Shown: positions 17,278 to 24,825 of the stretch, one piece after another | How the letters are laid out: each line of letters opens with the position of its first letter | Numbering within the stretch: the stretch's first letter is position 1 | Assembly (NCBI RefSeq): GCF_029360645.1 | Contig: NZ_JARDUA010000003.1 | Coordinates: 496,001-560,000 of the forward strand | DNA from: Pontibacter litorisediminis | GTDB lineage: Bacteria > Bacteroidota > Bacteroidia > Cytophagales > Hymenobacteraceae | Reading direction: 5' to 3' | DNA length: 64,000 bases | Translations under genes and position numbers: made by a program | Notes under the pieces: model-generated | Databases searched by the model: none | The model's input: the letters and a program-made list of their open reading frames with translations, nothing else | Told to the model about the DNA's origin: nothing

Positions 17278-18669
17278 ATGTTAGATAATATTGCATCGTT
17301 AACGCCCGCCCAGATTGTGGCGGAGCTGGATAAATACATCATAGGGCAGAAAGACGCTAAACGGAACGTGGCCATCGCGCTGCGCAACCGCTGGCGCCGC
17401 ATGAACGCCGATAAAAGCATCCAAAGCGATATTGTGCCGAACAACATCCTGATGATCGGGGCGACAGGCGTGGGTAAGACAGAGATTGCGCGCCGTCTGG
17501 CTAAGATCGCCGATGCGCCTTTCACCAAGGTGGAGGCCTCTAAGTTTACCGAAGTGGGCTACGTGGGCCGCGACGTGGAAAGCATGGTGCGCGACCTGGT
17601 GGAGCAGTCGGTGAACATGGTGAAGCAGAAGAAAAAGGAGGAGGTGAAGCAGAAAGCCGCCGAGGTGGTGGAGGACATCATCCTGGATGCGCTGATTCCG
17701 CCGATCCAGGGCCGCGCCACGCCGGGCTATGCCTCCACGTCCGATCCGAATGCCATACCGGAAAATGACTACGAGTTGAACGAGCGCACCCGCGAGAAGT
17801 TCCGCGAAAAGATCCGCAACGGGGAGCTGGAGGACCGCAAGATCGAGATCAAGGTACAGCAGAGTGCTATGCCAGGTATGGGCGTGATGGGCCCGGGCAT
17901 GGATGAGGCCTCCATGATGAACATCCAGGAGATGATCAGCGGCATGATGCCTAAAAAGACCAAGAAGCGCAAAGTAAGCATTGCCGAGGCGCGCAAGATT
18001 TTGCTGGAAGAAGAGGCGTCTAAGCTGATCGACATGGACGAGGTGAAAGAAGAGGCCATCTTTAAGGCAGAGAACTCGGGTGTGATCTTTATCGACGAGA
18101 TTGACAAAGTAGCGAGCTCCAGCAAGAAAGGCAGCGGTCCAGACGTGAGCCGCGAGGGCGTGCAGCGCGACCTGCTGCCAATTGTGGAGGGTTCCACGGT
18201 GAATACCAAGTATGGCATCATCAACACAGACCACATCCTGTTCATCGCCGCCGGTGCGTTTCACGTAGCCAAGCCATCCGACCTGATTCCGGAGTTGCAG
18301 GGGCGTTTCCCGATACGTGTAGAATTGGATAGCCTGACGAAGGATGATTTCTACCAGATCCTGAAGTTCCCGAAAAACGCCCTAACCAAGCAGTATGAGG
18401 CGCTGCTATCGGCTGAGGATGTGGATTTGACCTTTAACGACGAGGCGCTGGATGAGATCGCCTCCATTGCCTACGAGGTAAACACGGAAGTGGAGAACAT
18501 CGGCGCGCGCCGCCTGCATACGGTCATGAGCCGCCTGCTTAACGACATCCTCTTCGACGTGCCGGACAAGATCGGCGCCAATGCCCATATCCTGGTTACC
18601 CGCGAGATGGTGCAGGAAAAGCTGTCGGGCATGGTGAAAAACCGCGACCTGAGCCAGTATATTCTGTAG
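17278..18669 (+). CDS. hslU: ATP-dependent protease ATPase subunit HslU
   Basis: 463-aa AAA+ unfoldase that forms hexamers and feeds substrates to the HslV peptidase. N-terminal [20 protein letters not shown], Walker [10 protein letters not shown] (about 61-69), a long intermediate domain (about 110-240), Walker [10 protein letters not shown] and the sensor region GRFPIRVEL are present. The protein ends in LSQYIL, matching the HslU C-terminal tail that docks into HslV. No hslV gene lies nearby, so the partner must be encoded elsewhere. A terminator at 18862-18901 follows the hairpin element. Confidence 0.96.
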   Translation: MLDNIASLTPAQIVAELDKYIIGQKDAKRNVAIALRNRWRRMNADKSIQSDIVPNNILMIGATGVGKTEIARRLAKIADAPFTKVEASKFTEVGYVGRDVESMVRDLVEQSVNMVKQKKKEEVKQKAAEVVEDIILDALIPPIQGRATPGYASTSDPNAIPENDYELNERTREKFREKIRNGELEDRKIEIKVQQSAMPGMGVMGPGMDEASMMNIQEMISGMMPKKTKKRKVSIAEARKILLEEEASKLIDMDEVKEEAIFKAENSGVIFIDEIDKVASSSKKGSGPDVSREGVQRDLLPIVEGSTVNTKYGIINTDHILFIAAGAFHVAKPSDLIPELQGRFPIRVELDSLTKDDFYQILKFPKNALTKQYEALLSAEDVDLTFNDEALDEIASIAYEVNTEVENIGARRLHTVMSRLLNDILFDVPDKIGANAHILVTREMVQEKLSGMVKNRDLSQYIL

Positions 18670-18734
18670 TTAGAGAGTTTGGGAGGTAGAAAGTATAAAG
18701 TGTGCCTGGTCTGGAAGCAGTTGCTTCTGTGCCC

Positions 18735-18850
18735 AAGTATAAAAGCGAATCTTAGATTCGCGTGAGAGGCGCAACTGGCGCCGGTATCCAACCGGTGCCG
18801 CCCAGTGTGCCGCGAGTCTCCAGACTCGCTTTTACACAGATTTATACTTT
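18735..18850. repeat. Four-hairpin intergenic element downstream of hslU
   Basis: Four tight hairpins lie in a row: GCGAATCT/AGATTCGC (18745-18761), GGCGC/GCGCC (18768-18782), CCGGT/ACCGG (18781-18795) and GCGAGTCT/AGACTCGC (18812-18829). They are framed by AAGTATAAAAGCGA at the left and TCGCTTTT plus TTTATACTT at the right, so the whole segment can also close as one long stem. The gap 18670-19018 otherwise holds only the hslU terminator. Confidence 0.75.
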
Positions 18851-18861
18851 GACTATACTTT

Positions 18862-18902
18862 AAAAGCCAGTGTTCCTGCAGAGGCAGGGGCACTGGCTTT
18901 TT
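18862..18902 (+). terminator. Rho-independent terminator after hslU
   Basis: Arms AAAAGCCAGTG (18862-18872) and CACTGGCTTTT (18891-18901) enclose an internal CCTGC/GCAGG hairpin and are followed by more T. Confidence 0.8.
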
Positions 18903-19018
18903 GCTTTGGCAGGGATTTTATACTTTGCTTCATTGGCTGCGGTGAGGCAATCTTTACCACCGTTATTTCCGTACCTTAAACTCCAACCTTGCTAAATTAA
19001 CCTTCTAACTTTCTAATT

Positions 19019-19747
19019 TTGAACATTTACATCATCACTGGGGCCAGCAAAGGCATTGGTAAGGCACTGGCCGAGGAACTACTGAAAGACGAGAGCAACC
19101 GTGTGGTGGGTGTATCGCGCAGCTGCAGCATCAAGCACCCCAACTACCGCCACCAGCCCCTCGACTTCTCCGATATCCCTGCCGTGGAGCACAATCTGCA
19201 GAAGATATTCCTGCCTTACCCGGATGCGGAGAAACTGGTGCTAATAAATAACGCCGGCGTATTGGGCGACATTGGGTATGTAGGAGAGGGCATGCCCAAC
19301 GAGCGTTTTGAGTTCGTGTTTGATGTGAACGTGATCGTGCCGGCCATGCTGATGAACACCTTTCTGGAAGTATACCGGGACCAGCAGGCGCAGAAGGTGG
19401 TGGTGAACATCAGCTCCGGCGCGGGCAAATATCCGGTGGATGGCTGGGCGAGCTACTGTGCCTCCAAGGCAGCTATTGACATGCTTTCGCAGGCGGTGCA
19501 GCTGGAGCAGGACAAGCGCGGAACGGGCACAAAAATATACGCGCTCTCGCCAGGGGTGGTGGATACAAACATGCAGGGCCAGATACGGCAGAGCGACGCG
19601 AGCCGCTTCAGTACGGTTGAGAAGTTCAGGCAGTACAAGTCCAATAACGAGTTAGCCTCACCGGAAGAGGTAGCATTGAAAATAAGTGATTTCCTGAACA
19701 ATACAGGTAAGTATGACAAGGTGATTGTGTCGGTGCGGGATATGTAA
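19019..19747 (+). CDS. Short-chain dehydrogenase/reductase (SDR)
   Basis: 242-aa classical SDR. The NAD(P)-binding loop TGASKGIG is at residues 8-15, NNAG near 78, the catalytic Ser in NISSGAG, and the YCASK active-site pair follows. Resemblance is to the benzil-reductase type of small SDRs, but the substrate cannot be told. The start is a TTG at 19019, the only start codon placing the Rossmann motif correctly; the base context there also matches TAATTTTG, which I treat as coincidental. It stands alone, between the hslU terminator and a transposase-like gene. Confidence 0.87.
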   Translation: MNIYIITGASKGIGKALAEELLKDESNRVVGVSRSCSIKHPNYRHQPLDFSDIPAVEHNLQKIFLPYPDAEKLVLINNAGVLGDIGYVGEGMPNERFEFVFDVNVIVPAMLMNTFLEVYRDQQAQKVVVNISSGAGKYPVDGWASYCASKAAIDMLSQAVQLEQDKRGTGTKIYALSPGVVDTNMQGQIRQSDASRFSTVEKFRQYKSNNELASPEEVALKISDFLNNTGKYDKVIVSVRDM

Positions 19748-19821
19748 GGGAAATAAGCTTATTTTAAGAGAGGATTGGGATGTTATTGGGATGCTAGCTT
19801 GTAAACCGCTGAACACTAAAA

Positions 19822-19841
19822 ATATACCTTGCGAGGTATAT
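19822..19841. promoter_or_regulatory. Palindrome upstream of the HTH gene
   Basis: ATATACCT-TGCG-AGGTATAT is an exact 8-bp inverted repeat about 80 bp before the zinc-ribbon/HTH gene. A second near-palindrome, TTAGTATATATATGCTAA, lies closer to the start. Either could be an operator; this is not shown. Confidence 0.3.
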
Positions 19842-19920
19842 ACTGGTTTATTTTGCTAATTTAGTATATATATGCTAACTTGTTATAGTTAAGTGTTTAC
19901 TCACTAAAATTTGTTAGCCT

Positions 19921-20340
19921 GTGAAGCACCCGGTTTGCCCCCGCTGTGAAAGCCTAGAAGTCGTAAAGAGTGGCATTGTGAATGACAGGCAGCGTTACCG
20001 CTGTAAAAAGTGCGGCTATTATTTTACAGTAAACAAAATTGGGAAGAACATCGACAGCTATTATGTCACCAAAGCACTGCAGCTATACATCGAGGGCATC
20101 AGTTACCGGGAGATAGAGCGTATACTGGGCATCAGCCATGTGACGGTAATGAACTGGGTGCGCAAGTATAAGATAAAGGCCCCGGAGCAAACGGAGTACC
20201 ATCCTACCTATAAAATCCTGAACCACGCCGAGTTGGTGGAGCACCTGAAAAAGAGTGGCAACCTGAAAGGGGCTGGTATGATGATCACCGAGCTCGGCGA
20301 CAAGTATATGATGATCAAGTGGAAGCGGTTTAAGGAGTAG
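19921..20340 (+). CDS. Transposase-like zinc-ribbon/HTH protein
   Basis: 139-aa protein starting at GTG. A zinc ribbon with Cys6, Cys9, Cys28 and Cys31 (CPRC...CKKC) is followed by a helix-turn-helix (about residues 66-90, YREIERILGISHVTVMNWVR). This is the N-terminal DNA-binding module of IS1/IS1595-type transposases. The C-terminal 45 residues (ILNHAELVEHLKKSGN) are not a DDE catalytic domain, and no terminal inverted repeats or catalytic ORF follow. It is either a domesticated, stand-alone regulator or a reduced insertion-sequence remnant; the intact frame and normal-looking stop favour a working gene. Confidence 0.72.
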   Translation: MKHPVCPRCESLEVVKSGIVNDRQRYRCKKCGYYFTVNKIGKNIDSYYVTKALQLYIEGISYREIERILGISHVTVMNWVRKYKIKAPEQTEYHPTYKILNHAELVEHLKKSGNLKGAGMMITELGDKYMMIKWKRFKE

Positions 20341-20524
20341 GCCGGGAGCTGCCGCCTTCCACCGCGCCTGTCTTTTTGCCAAAGAAACTATCCCTGCTTT
20401 TCCCCTTGTCCTCCTGGAAGAACAACACTGGCAGAGCTGCGGCTACTCAATGTAAACCCACTCCTCAGGGCCACGCTCGCTCGCTTCGCGTTTTGGCTAG
20501 TTCAGGGGAGGACTTCAGCTGTGC

Positions 20525-20920
20525 CGGATTCAACCACCCCTGCCCCTCCCAAGAGGGGAATAAGTGAACGATTATCCTACGCCTCCCTGGAGGGGCTACC
20601 ACTTCCCAACTCTCCCTTAAAGACAGGGGAGAGAACTCGGTTCCAGCTCCGTTAGCCTTAGCTATCGAAAGCTGTTCCCAGTCCTTGGGTTGAGCGCCTT
20701 GTGAGATCCGGTGCCACGCTAGTGGCAGCGCCCTGGCGCAGGAGGGAACACAGCGCGATGCCCGAGGACGAGCCCTCTCGGGCTAGAGAGCACCAAAGCC
20801 AGAAATGAAACATGTTGGATGTAAGGCCATGGATGAGCAGCAGCTAATAAGGATAACTTGTGTCCAGTTGCAGAAAGCAGCGGCTAAGCGCAGGCATAAG
20901 CGGAGGCTAGCGCCAGAGTG
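20525..20920 (+). repeat. Dispersed intergenic element, copy B
   Basis: Second copy of the family described at 5252-5610, in the same orientation. Clear blocks are CAACCACCCCTGCCCCTCC, CCCAGTCCTTGGG (20677-20689) then TTGAGCGCC, the GGAGGGAACACAGCGCGATG block, and AGCCCTCTCGGGCT (20771-20784), a perfect hairpin. The GATGAGCAGCAGCTAA block and a degraded CAAGCG hairpin near 20893-20912 follow. An extra insertion separates the first blocks compared with copy A. It fills most of the 791-bp gap 20341-21131, which has no credible gene. Confidence 0.8.
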
Positions 20921-21131
20921 GCAGCCTCATACAACTACAAGGTTTACCCATCTAAAACAAGCCACAAAACAGAGCAAATTTCACCTATAAACTACCTTCA
21001 ATCGGCAGCTATATCAATTCAGCAAAAAAGTACACCTTCTAACACTTTTTCTGTAGCAATCTCATAAAATAGATCAAAGATTCAGGGAACAGCTGTCCTT
21101 TCTACTATTAACCTAAAATTCCTGAATATCA

Positions 21132-22469
21132 ATGAGAAAACTGATACTAAGTATAGTGGCGGGGCTAGGGCTTTGCTGCTCTGGTGGAAGCGCTATGGCA
21201 CAGGGCTCCACCCTTTATGGTTCGGGGCTGAAGGTGAACCTGAACGAGGACGGTTCGAGGTATTTTCGCATCATTGCCTGGAACCAGGTATGGGTGAGGT
21301 ACAACGAAAACAACACAGGCTCCATTAGAAATGGAGAAGAGGTAGACCATACCTTTGATGTAGGCCTGCGTCGCTCTCGCGTGCTGCTCTACTCCCAGAT
21401 TAGCCCCAGGTTTCTGATCCTGACGCATTTCGGCATTAACAACCAGAATGCCGTGAGCGGGGGCTACTCGGGTACCGACGGTAAAAAGCCGCAGCTCTTC
21501 ATGCACGACGCCTGGGCAGAATACAAGGTCTTTGAAAATAGCCTGAGCATAGGAGCAGGCCTGCATTACTGGAACGGCATTTCGCGCCTATCTAATGCCA
21601 GCACCCTCAACTTCCTGGCCTACGACGCTCCCATCTCCAATTGGCCTACCATAGAGGCAATAGACCAGTTTGCGCGCATGCTGGGTGTATATGCCAAGGG
21701 TAAGCTGGGCAAGCTCGATTACCGGGTGGCCGTGAATGATCCCTTTTTGGCCAACACCTCCGCGGCCATAGGCCCTGCTGCCAATTACAATCCGCGCAAC
21801 AACAAGAAAGTATACCAGGGGTACTTCAACTATCAGTTTTGGGAACAGGAGTCTAACCTGCTGCCATACATGGTAGGCACTTACCTGGGCTCAAAGCGCG
21901 TGTTCAACATCGGTGCTGGCTTTATGCACAACAGCGACGGCATGTGGCGCGAGGAGGCCACAGCGCTTGGCAGCAGGATTGTGGAAGAGGACATCGACCT
22001 GTTCGGCGTAGATGCCTTTCTGGACATGCCACTGAACCAGGAGAGCGGCACGGCCCTCACGGCCTACGCGGTGTACTATAACTATGACTTTGGGCGGAAC
22101 AACGTGCGCAGCATCGGCATACTGAACCCTGCCACAGAGGGCGGGGGGCTGCGCGGAAACGCTTTCCCGACCATGGGCACGGGCAACATGGGCTACGCAG
22201 AGCTGGGGTACCTGCTGCCTAAGAGCACACTCGGGGAGGAGGCGCGCCTGCAGCCCTACGCCGCTTTCAACTATGGCCGGTTTGATGGGTTGCGCGATAG
22301 CAGCGGAGACAAGCAGTCGGTAAAGGTGCTGGACGTGGGGGCGAACCTGTTGCTGGAGGCGCACCATGCCAAAATCACGCTGAACTACCGCAACCGCCCC
22401 GATTTCACGAACATCAACAACCTGAAATACAGGCCTGAGGTCACGCTGCAGGCTATGATCTACCTCTAA
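21132..22469 (+). CDS. Outer-membrane porin of the carboxylate uptake cluster
   Basis: 445-aa protein with a signal peptide (cleavage near MAQ, residues 22-24) and a sequence of alternating aromatic-rich beta strands ending in an aromatic/hydrophobic C-terminus (LQAMIYL), typical of a 16-18-strand porin. The N-terminal GLKVNLNEDGSRYFRIIAWN segment resembles Bacteroidota porins next to sodium/solute symporters. It heads the run of DUF4212 and VC_2705-type symporter genes, so a role in letting small organic acids cross the outer membrane is inferred. Substrate specificity is not readable from sequence. Confidence 0.8.
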   Translation: MRKLILSIVAGLGLCCSGGSAMAQGSTLYGSGLKVNLNEDGSRYFRIIAWNQVWVRYNENNTGSIRNGEEVDHTFDVGLRRSRVLLYSQISPRFLILTHFGINNQNAVSGGYSGTDGKKPQLFMHDAWAEYKVFENSLSIGAGLHYWNGISRLSNASTLNFLAYDAPISNWPTIEAIDQFARMLGVYAKGKLGKLDYRVAVNDPFLANTSAAIGPAANYNPRNNKKVYQGYFNYQFWEQESNLLPYMVGTYLGSKRVFNIGAGFMHNSDGMWREEATALGSRIVEEDIDLFGVDAFLDMPLNQESGTALTAYAVYYNYDFGRNNVRSIGILNPATEGGGLRGNAFPTMGTGNMGYAELGYLLPKSTLGEEARLQPYAAFNYGRFDGLRDSSGDKQSVKVLDVGANLLLEAHHAKITLNYRNRPDFTNINNLKYRPEVTLQAMIYL

Positions 22470-22503
22470 CATCATCCACCTTAATATCTAACCTCTTTTA
22501 CCA

Positions 22504-22767
22504 ATGGAAAATAACAGACAAAAAATGCAGGAGTACTGGAAGCGGAACCTGCGCATCCTGCTCACGCTGCTCGGGCTGTGGTTCGCGGTGTCGTACCTCT
22601 TCGGGATTCTGCTAGTAGATGAGCTCAACCAGTTTATGCTGGGCGGCTTTAAGCTGGGTTTCTGGTTTGCGCAGCAGGGTTCTATCTACTTTTTCGTGCT
22701 GATCATCTTCATCTATGTATGGCTGATGAACAGGCTCGACCGGGAATTTGACGTGCACGAGGATTAA
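22504..22767 (+). CDS. DUF4212 sodium:solute symporter small subunit
   Basis: 87-aa membrane protein with two hydrophobic segments (about 18-40 and 53-74) and a charged N-terminus ([16 protein letters not shown]). It matches the small subunit (DUF4212) always paired with the VC_2705-type sodium symporter. The symporter follows 29 bp downstream. Its expected role is to assemble with or stabilise the large subunit in the cytoplasmic membrane. Confidence 0.9.
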   Translation: MENNRQKMQEYWKRNLRILLTLLGLWFAVSYLFGILLVDELNQFMLGGFKLGFWFAQQGSIYFFVLIIFIYVWLMNRLDREFDVHED

Positions 22768-22796
22768 CACTGTCTCACCTTAAAACCGAAAACACC

Positions 22797-24488
22797 ATGA
22801 GCATCTTAGCTTGGACATACCTGATCGTGGGCCTTACGTTTGCCCTCTACATCGGCATCGCCATTTGGTCGCGGGCCGGATCTACCAAAGAATTCTACGT
22901 GGCCGGGGGCGGCGTAAGCCCGCTGGCAAACGGCATGGCCACCGCCGCCGACTGGATGAGCGCGGCCTCCTTCATTTCCATGGCCGGCCTCATCTCGTTT
23001 ATGGGCTACGACGGCTCTGTATACCTGATGGGCTGGACCGGAGGCTATGTGCTGCTGGCCCTGCTGCTGGCACCCTACCTGCGCAAGTTCGGTAAGTTTA
23101 CCGTGCCGGATTTTGTGGGTGACCGCTACTACTCCAAAACAGCCCGCCTGGTGGCTGTGGTCTGTGCCATCTTTATATCCTTTACCTATGTGGCCGGCCA
23201 GATGCGCGGGGTGGGCATTGTGTTCTCCCGTTTCCTGGAGGTGCAAATTGAGACAGGCGTCATCATCGGTATGATCATCGTGCTGTTTTATGCGGTATTA
23301 GGTGGCATGAAAGGCATCACGTATACCCAGGTGGCGCAGTACTGCGTGCTGATCTTCGCCTACATGGTGCCTGCCATCTTTATCTCCATCATGCTTACGG
23401 GCAACCCGATCCCGCAGCTGGGCCTGGGCGGTGATGTGGCTGACGGCACGCCGCTGCTGGCGAAGCTCGACGGTATGCTGACCGAGTTGGGCTTTGCGCC
23501 TTACACCGACGGTACCAAGTCAACTATAGACGTCTTTTTTATCACGGCAGCCCTGATGGTGGGTACGGCCGGGTTGCCGCACGTGATCGTGCGTTTCTTT
23601 ACCGTGCCCAAGGTAAAAGATGCACGCAAATCGGCGGGCTACGCGCTGGTGTTTATCGCCATCCTGTACACTACGGCTCCCGCCATTGGGGCCTTTGGCC
23701 GCTATAACATGCTCAACAACATCAGCAACCGCTCTATTGCGGAGATGCCGCAGTGGGTGCAGAACTGGCAGAAAACCAGCCTCATCGCCATAGACGACAA
23801 GAACGGCGACGGGCGCATACAGTACGTGAAAGACCCCGCCACAAACGAGCTGACCATAGACAAGGACATCATGGTGCTGGCCAACCCGGAGATTGCGGGG
23901 CTGCCCAACTGGGTGATTGCCCTGGTGGCGGCCGGCGGCCTGGCAGCGGCGCTTTCCACAGCGGCCGGTCTGTTGCTGGTAATCTCTACCTCTATCTCCC
24001 ACGACCTTCTTAAAAAGTCGTTTATGCCGGATATCACTGAAAAAAGCGAGCTGATTGCGGCACGTGTGGCGGCTACGGCAGCTGTGGTGGTGGCAGGTTA
24101 TTTTGGCATCAACCCGCCGGGCTTTGTGGCCGAGGTGGTGGCCTTCGCCTTCGGCCTGGCAGCGGCCTCGTTCTTCCCGGTCATCATCATGGGTATCTTC
24201 TCCACCCGCATGAACAAGCAGGGAGCCATTTGGGGTATGGTTGTTGGCCTGGCCTTTACCATCTCCTACATCTCTTACTTCAAGTTTATTAACCCAGAGG
24301 CCAACCTGCCCGAGAACTGGTGGTTCGGCATTTCGCCTGAAGGCATCGGTACGCTGGGCATGTTGCTCAACTTCGTGGTTTCTTCGGTGATATCCAGAAT
24401 GACGCCGCCGCCGCCAGCTCATATCCAGGACCTGGTAGAGGATATCCGCGTTCCACGTGGGGCCGGAGCCGCAACGGTGCATCATTAA
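22797..24488 (+). CDS. Sodium:solute symporter, VC_2705/ActP-like
   Basis: 563-aa SSS-family transporter with about 13 hydrophobic helices. The N-terminal [21 protein letters not shown] stretch, the SSS signature region around [12 protein letters not shown], and a large polar loop near residues 310-360 ([14 protein letters not shown]) fit the VC_2705 subfamily, relatives of the acetate permease ActP. Pairing with DUF4212 and proximity to acyl-CoA synthetases support uptake of acetate or similar short-chain carboxylates with sodium. The loop DKNGDGRI resembles a calcium-binding EF-hand-like loop; its significance is unknown. Confidence 0.9.
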   Translation: MSILAWTYLIVGLTFALYIGIAIWSRAGSTKEFYVAGGGVSPLANGMATAADWMSAASFISMAGLISFMGYDGSVYLMGWTGGYVLLALLLAPYLRKFGKFTVPDFVGDRYYSKTARLVAVVCAIFISFTYVAGQMRGVGIVFSRFLEVQIETGVIIGMIIVLFYAVLGGMKGITYTQVAQYCVLIFAYMVPAIFISIMLTGNPIPQLGLGGDVADGTPLLAKLDGMLTELGFAPYTDGTKSTIDVFFITAALMVGTAGLPHVIVRFFTVPKVKDARKSAGYALVFIAILYTTAPAIGAFGRYNMLNNISNRSIAEMPQWVQNWQKTSLIAIDDKNGDGRIQYVKDPATNELTIDKDIMVLANPEIAGLPNWVIALVAAGGLAAALSTAAGLLLVISTSISHDLLKKSFMPDITEKSELIAARVAATAAVVVAGYFGINPPGFVAEVVAFAFGLAAASFFPVIIMGIFSTRMNKQGAIWGMVVGLAFTISYISYFKFINPEANLPENWWFGISPEGIGTLGMLLNFVVSSVISRMTPPPPAHIQDLVEDIRVPRGAGAATVHH

Positions 24489-24606
24489 TTGTTGATTGCT
24501 ATATTGTTAAATTGTTGAATGGTTGCTCCCGTAGAAAGTATGGAAGCAGCCATTCGATAATTTTAACGCTCTAACTCCTAAACTCTTTAACTCTCTAACT
24601 TTCAAC

Positions 24607-24825
24607 ATGCGCGATCAGGTAAAAGGCAGGCGGTTGTTCTTCATCAGTGCCCTGTTTCTGGTGCTGCTCAATTTTCCGGTACTGGCTATCTTTAACAGCG
24701 GTGGCGTGGTGGCGGGTGTGCCTGTTTTATACTTCTACCTGATGCTGGTTTGGCTGGCAAGTATACTTGTTATTGGGATGTTTGCTGAGCGCAGGCGTTT
24801 CCGTAAACCCAACCGGAGAGTATGA
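24607..24825 (+). CDS. Small two-helix membrane protein, partner of the SLC5-kinase
   Basis: 72-aa protein with two hydrophobic segments (about 10-30 and 38-60) and a basic tail (RRRFRKPNRR). Its stop overlaps the start of the SLC5-histidine kinase by 4 bp (ATGA), implying translational coupling. Its shape parallels the DUF4212 subunit that precedes the true symporter, so it may be the small subunit of the sensor's transporter domain (inference). Confidence 0.75.
   Translation: MRDQVKGRRLFFISALFLVLLNFPVLAIFNSGGVVAGVPVLYFYLMLVWLASILVIGMFAERRRFRKPNRRV

Noticed and set aside
19921-20340. Complete insertion sequence
   Set aside because: No catalytic DDE domain, no terminal inverted repeats and no target-site duplication could be found around it.
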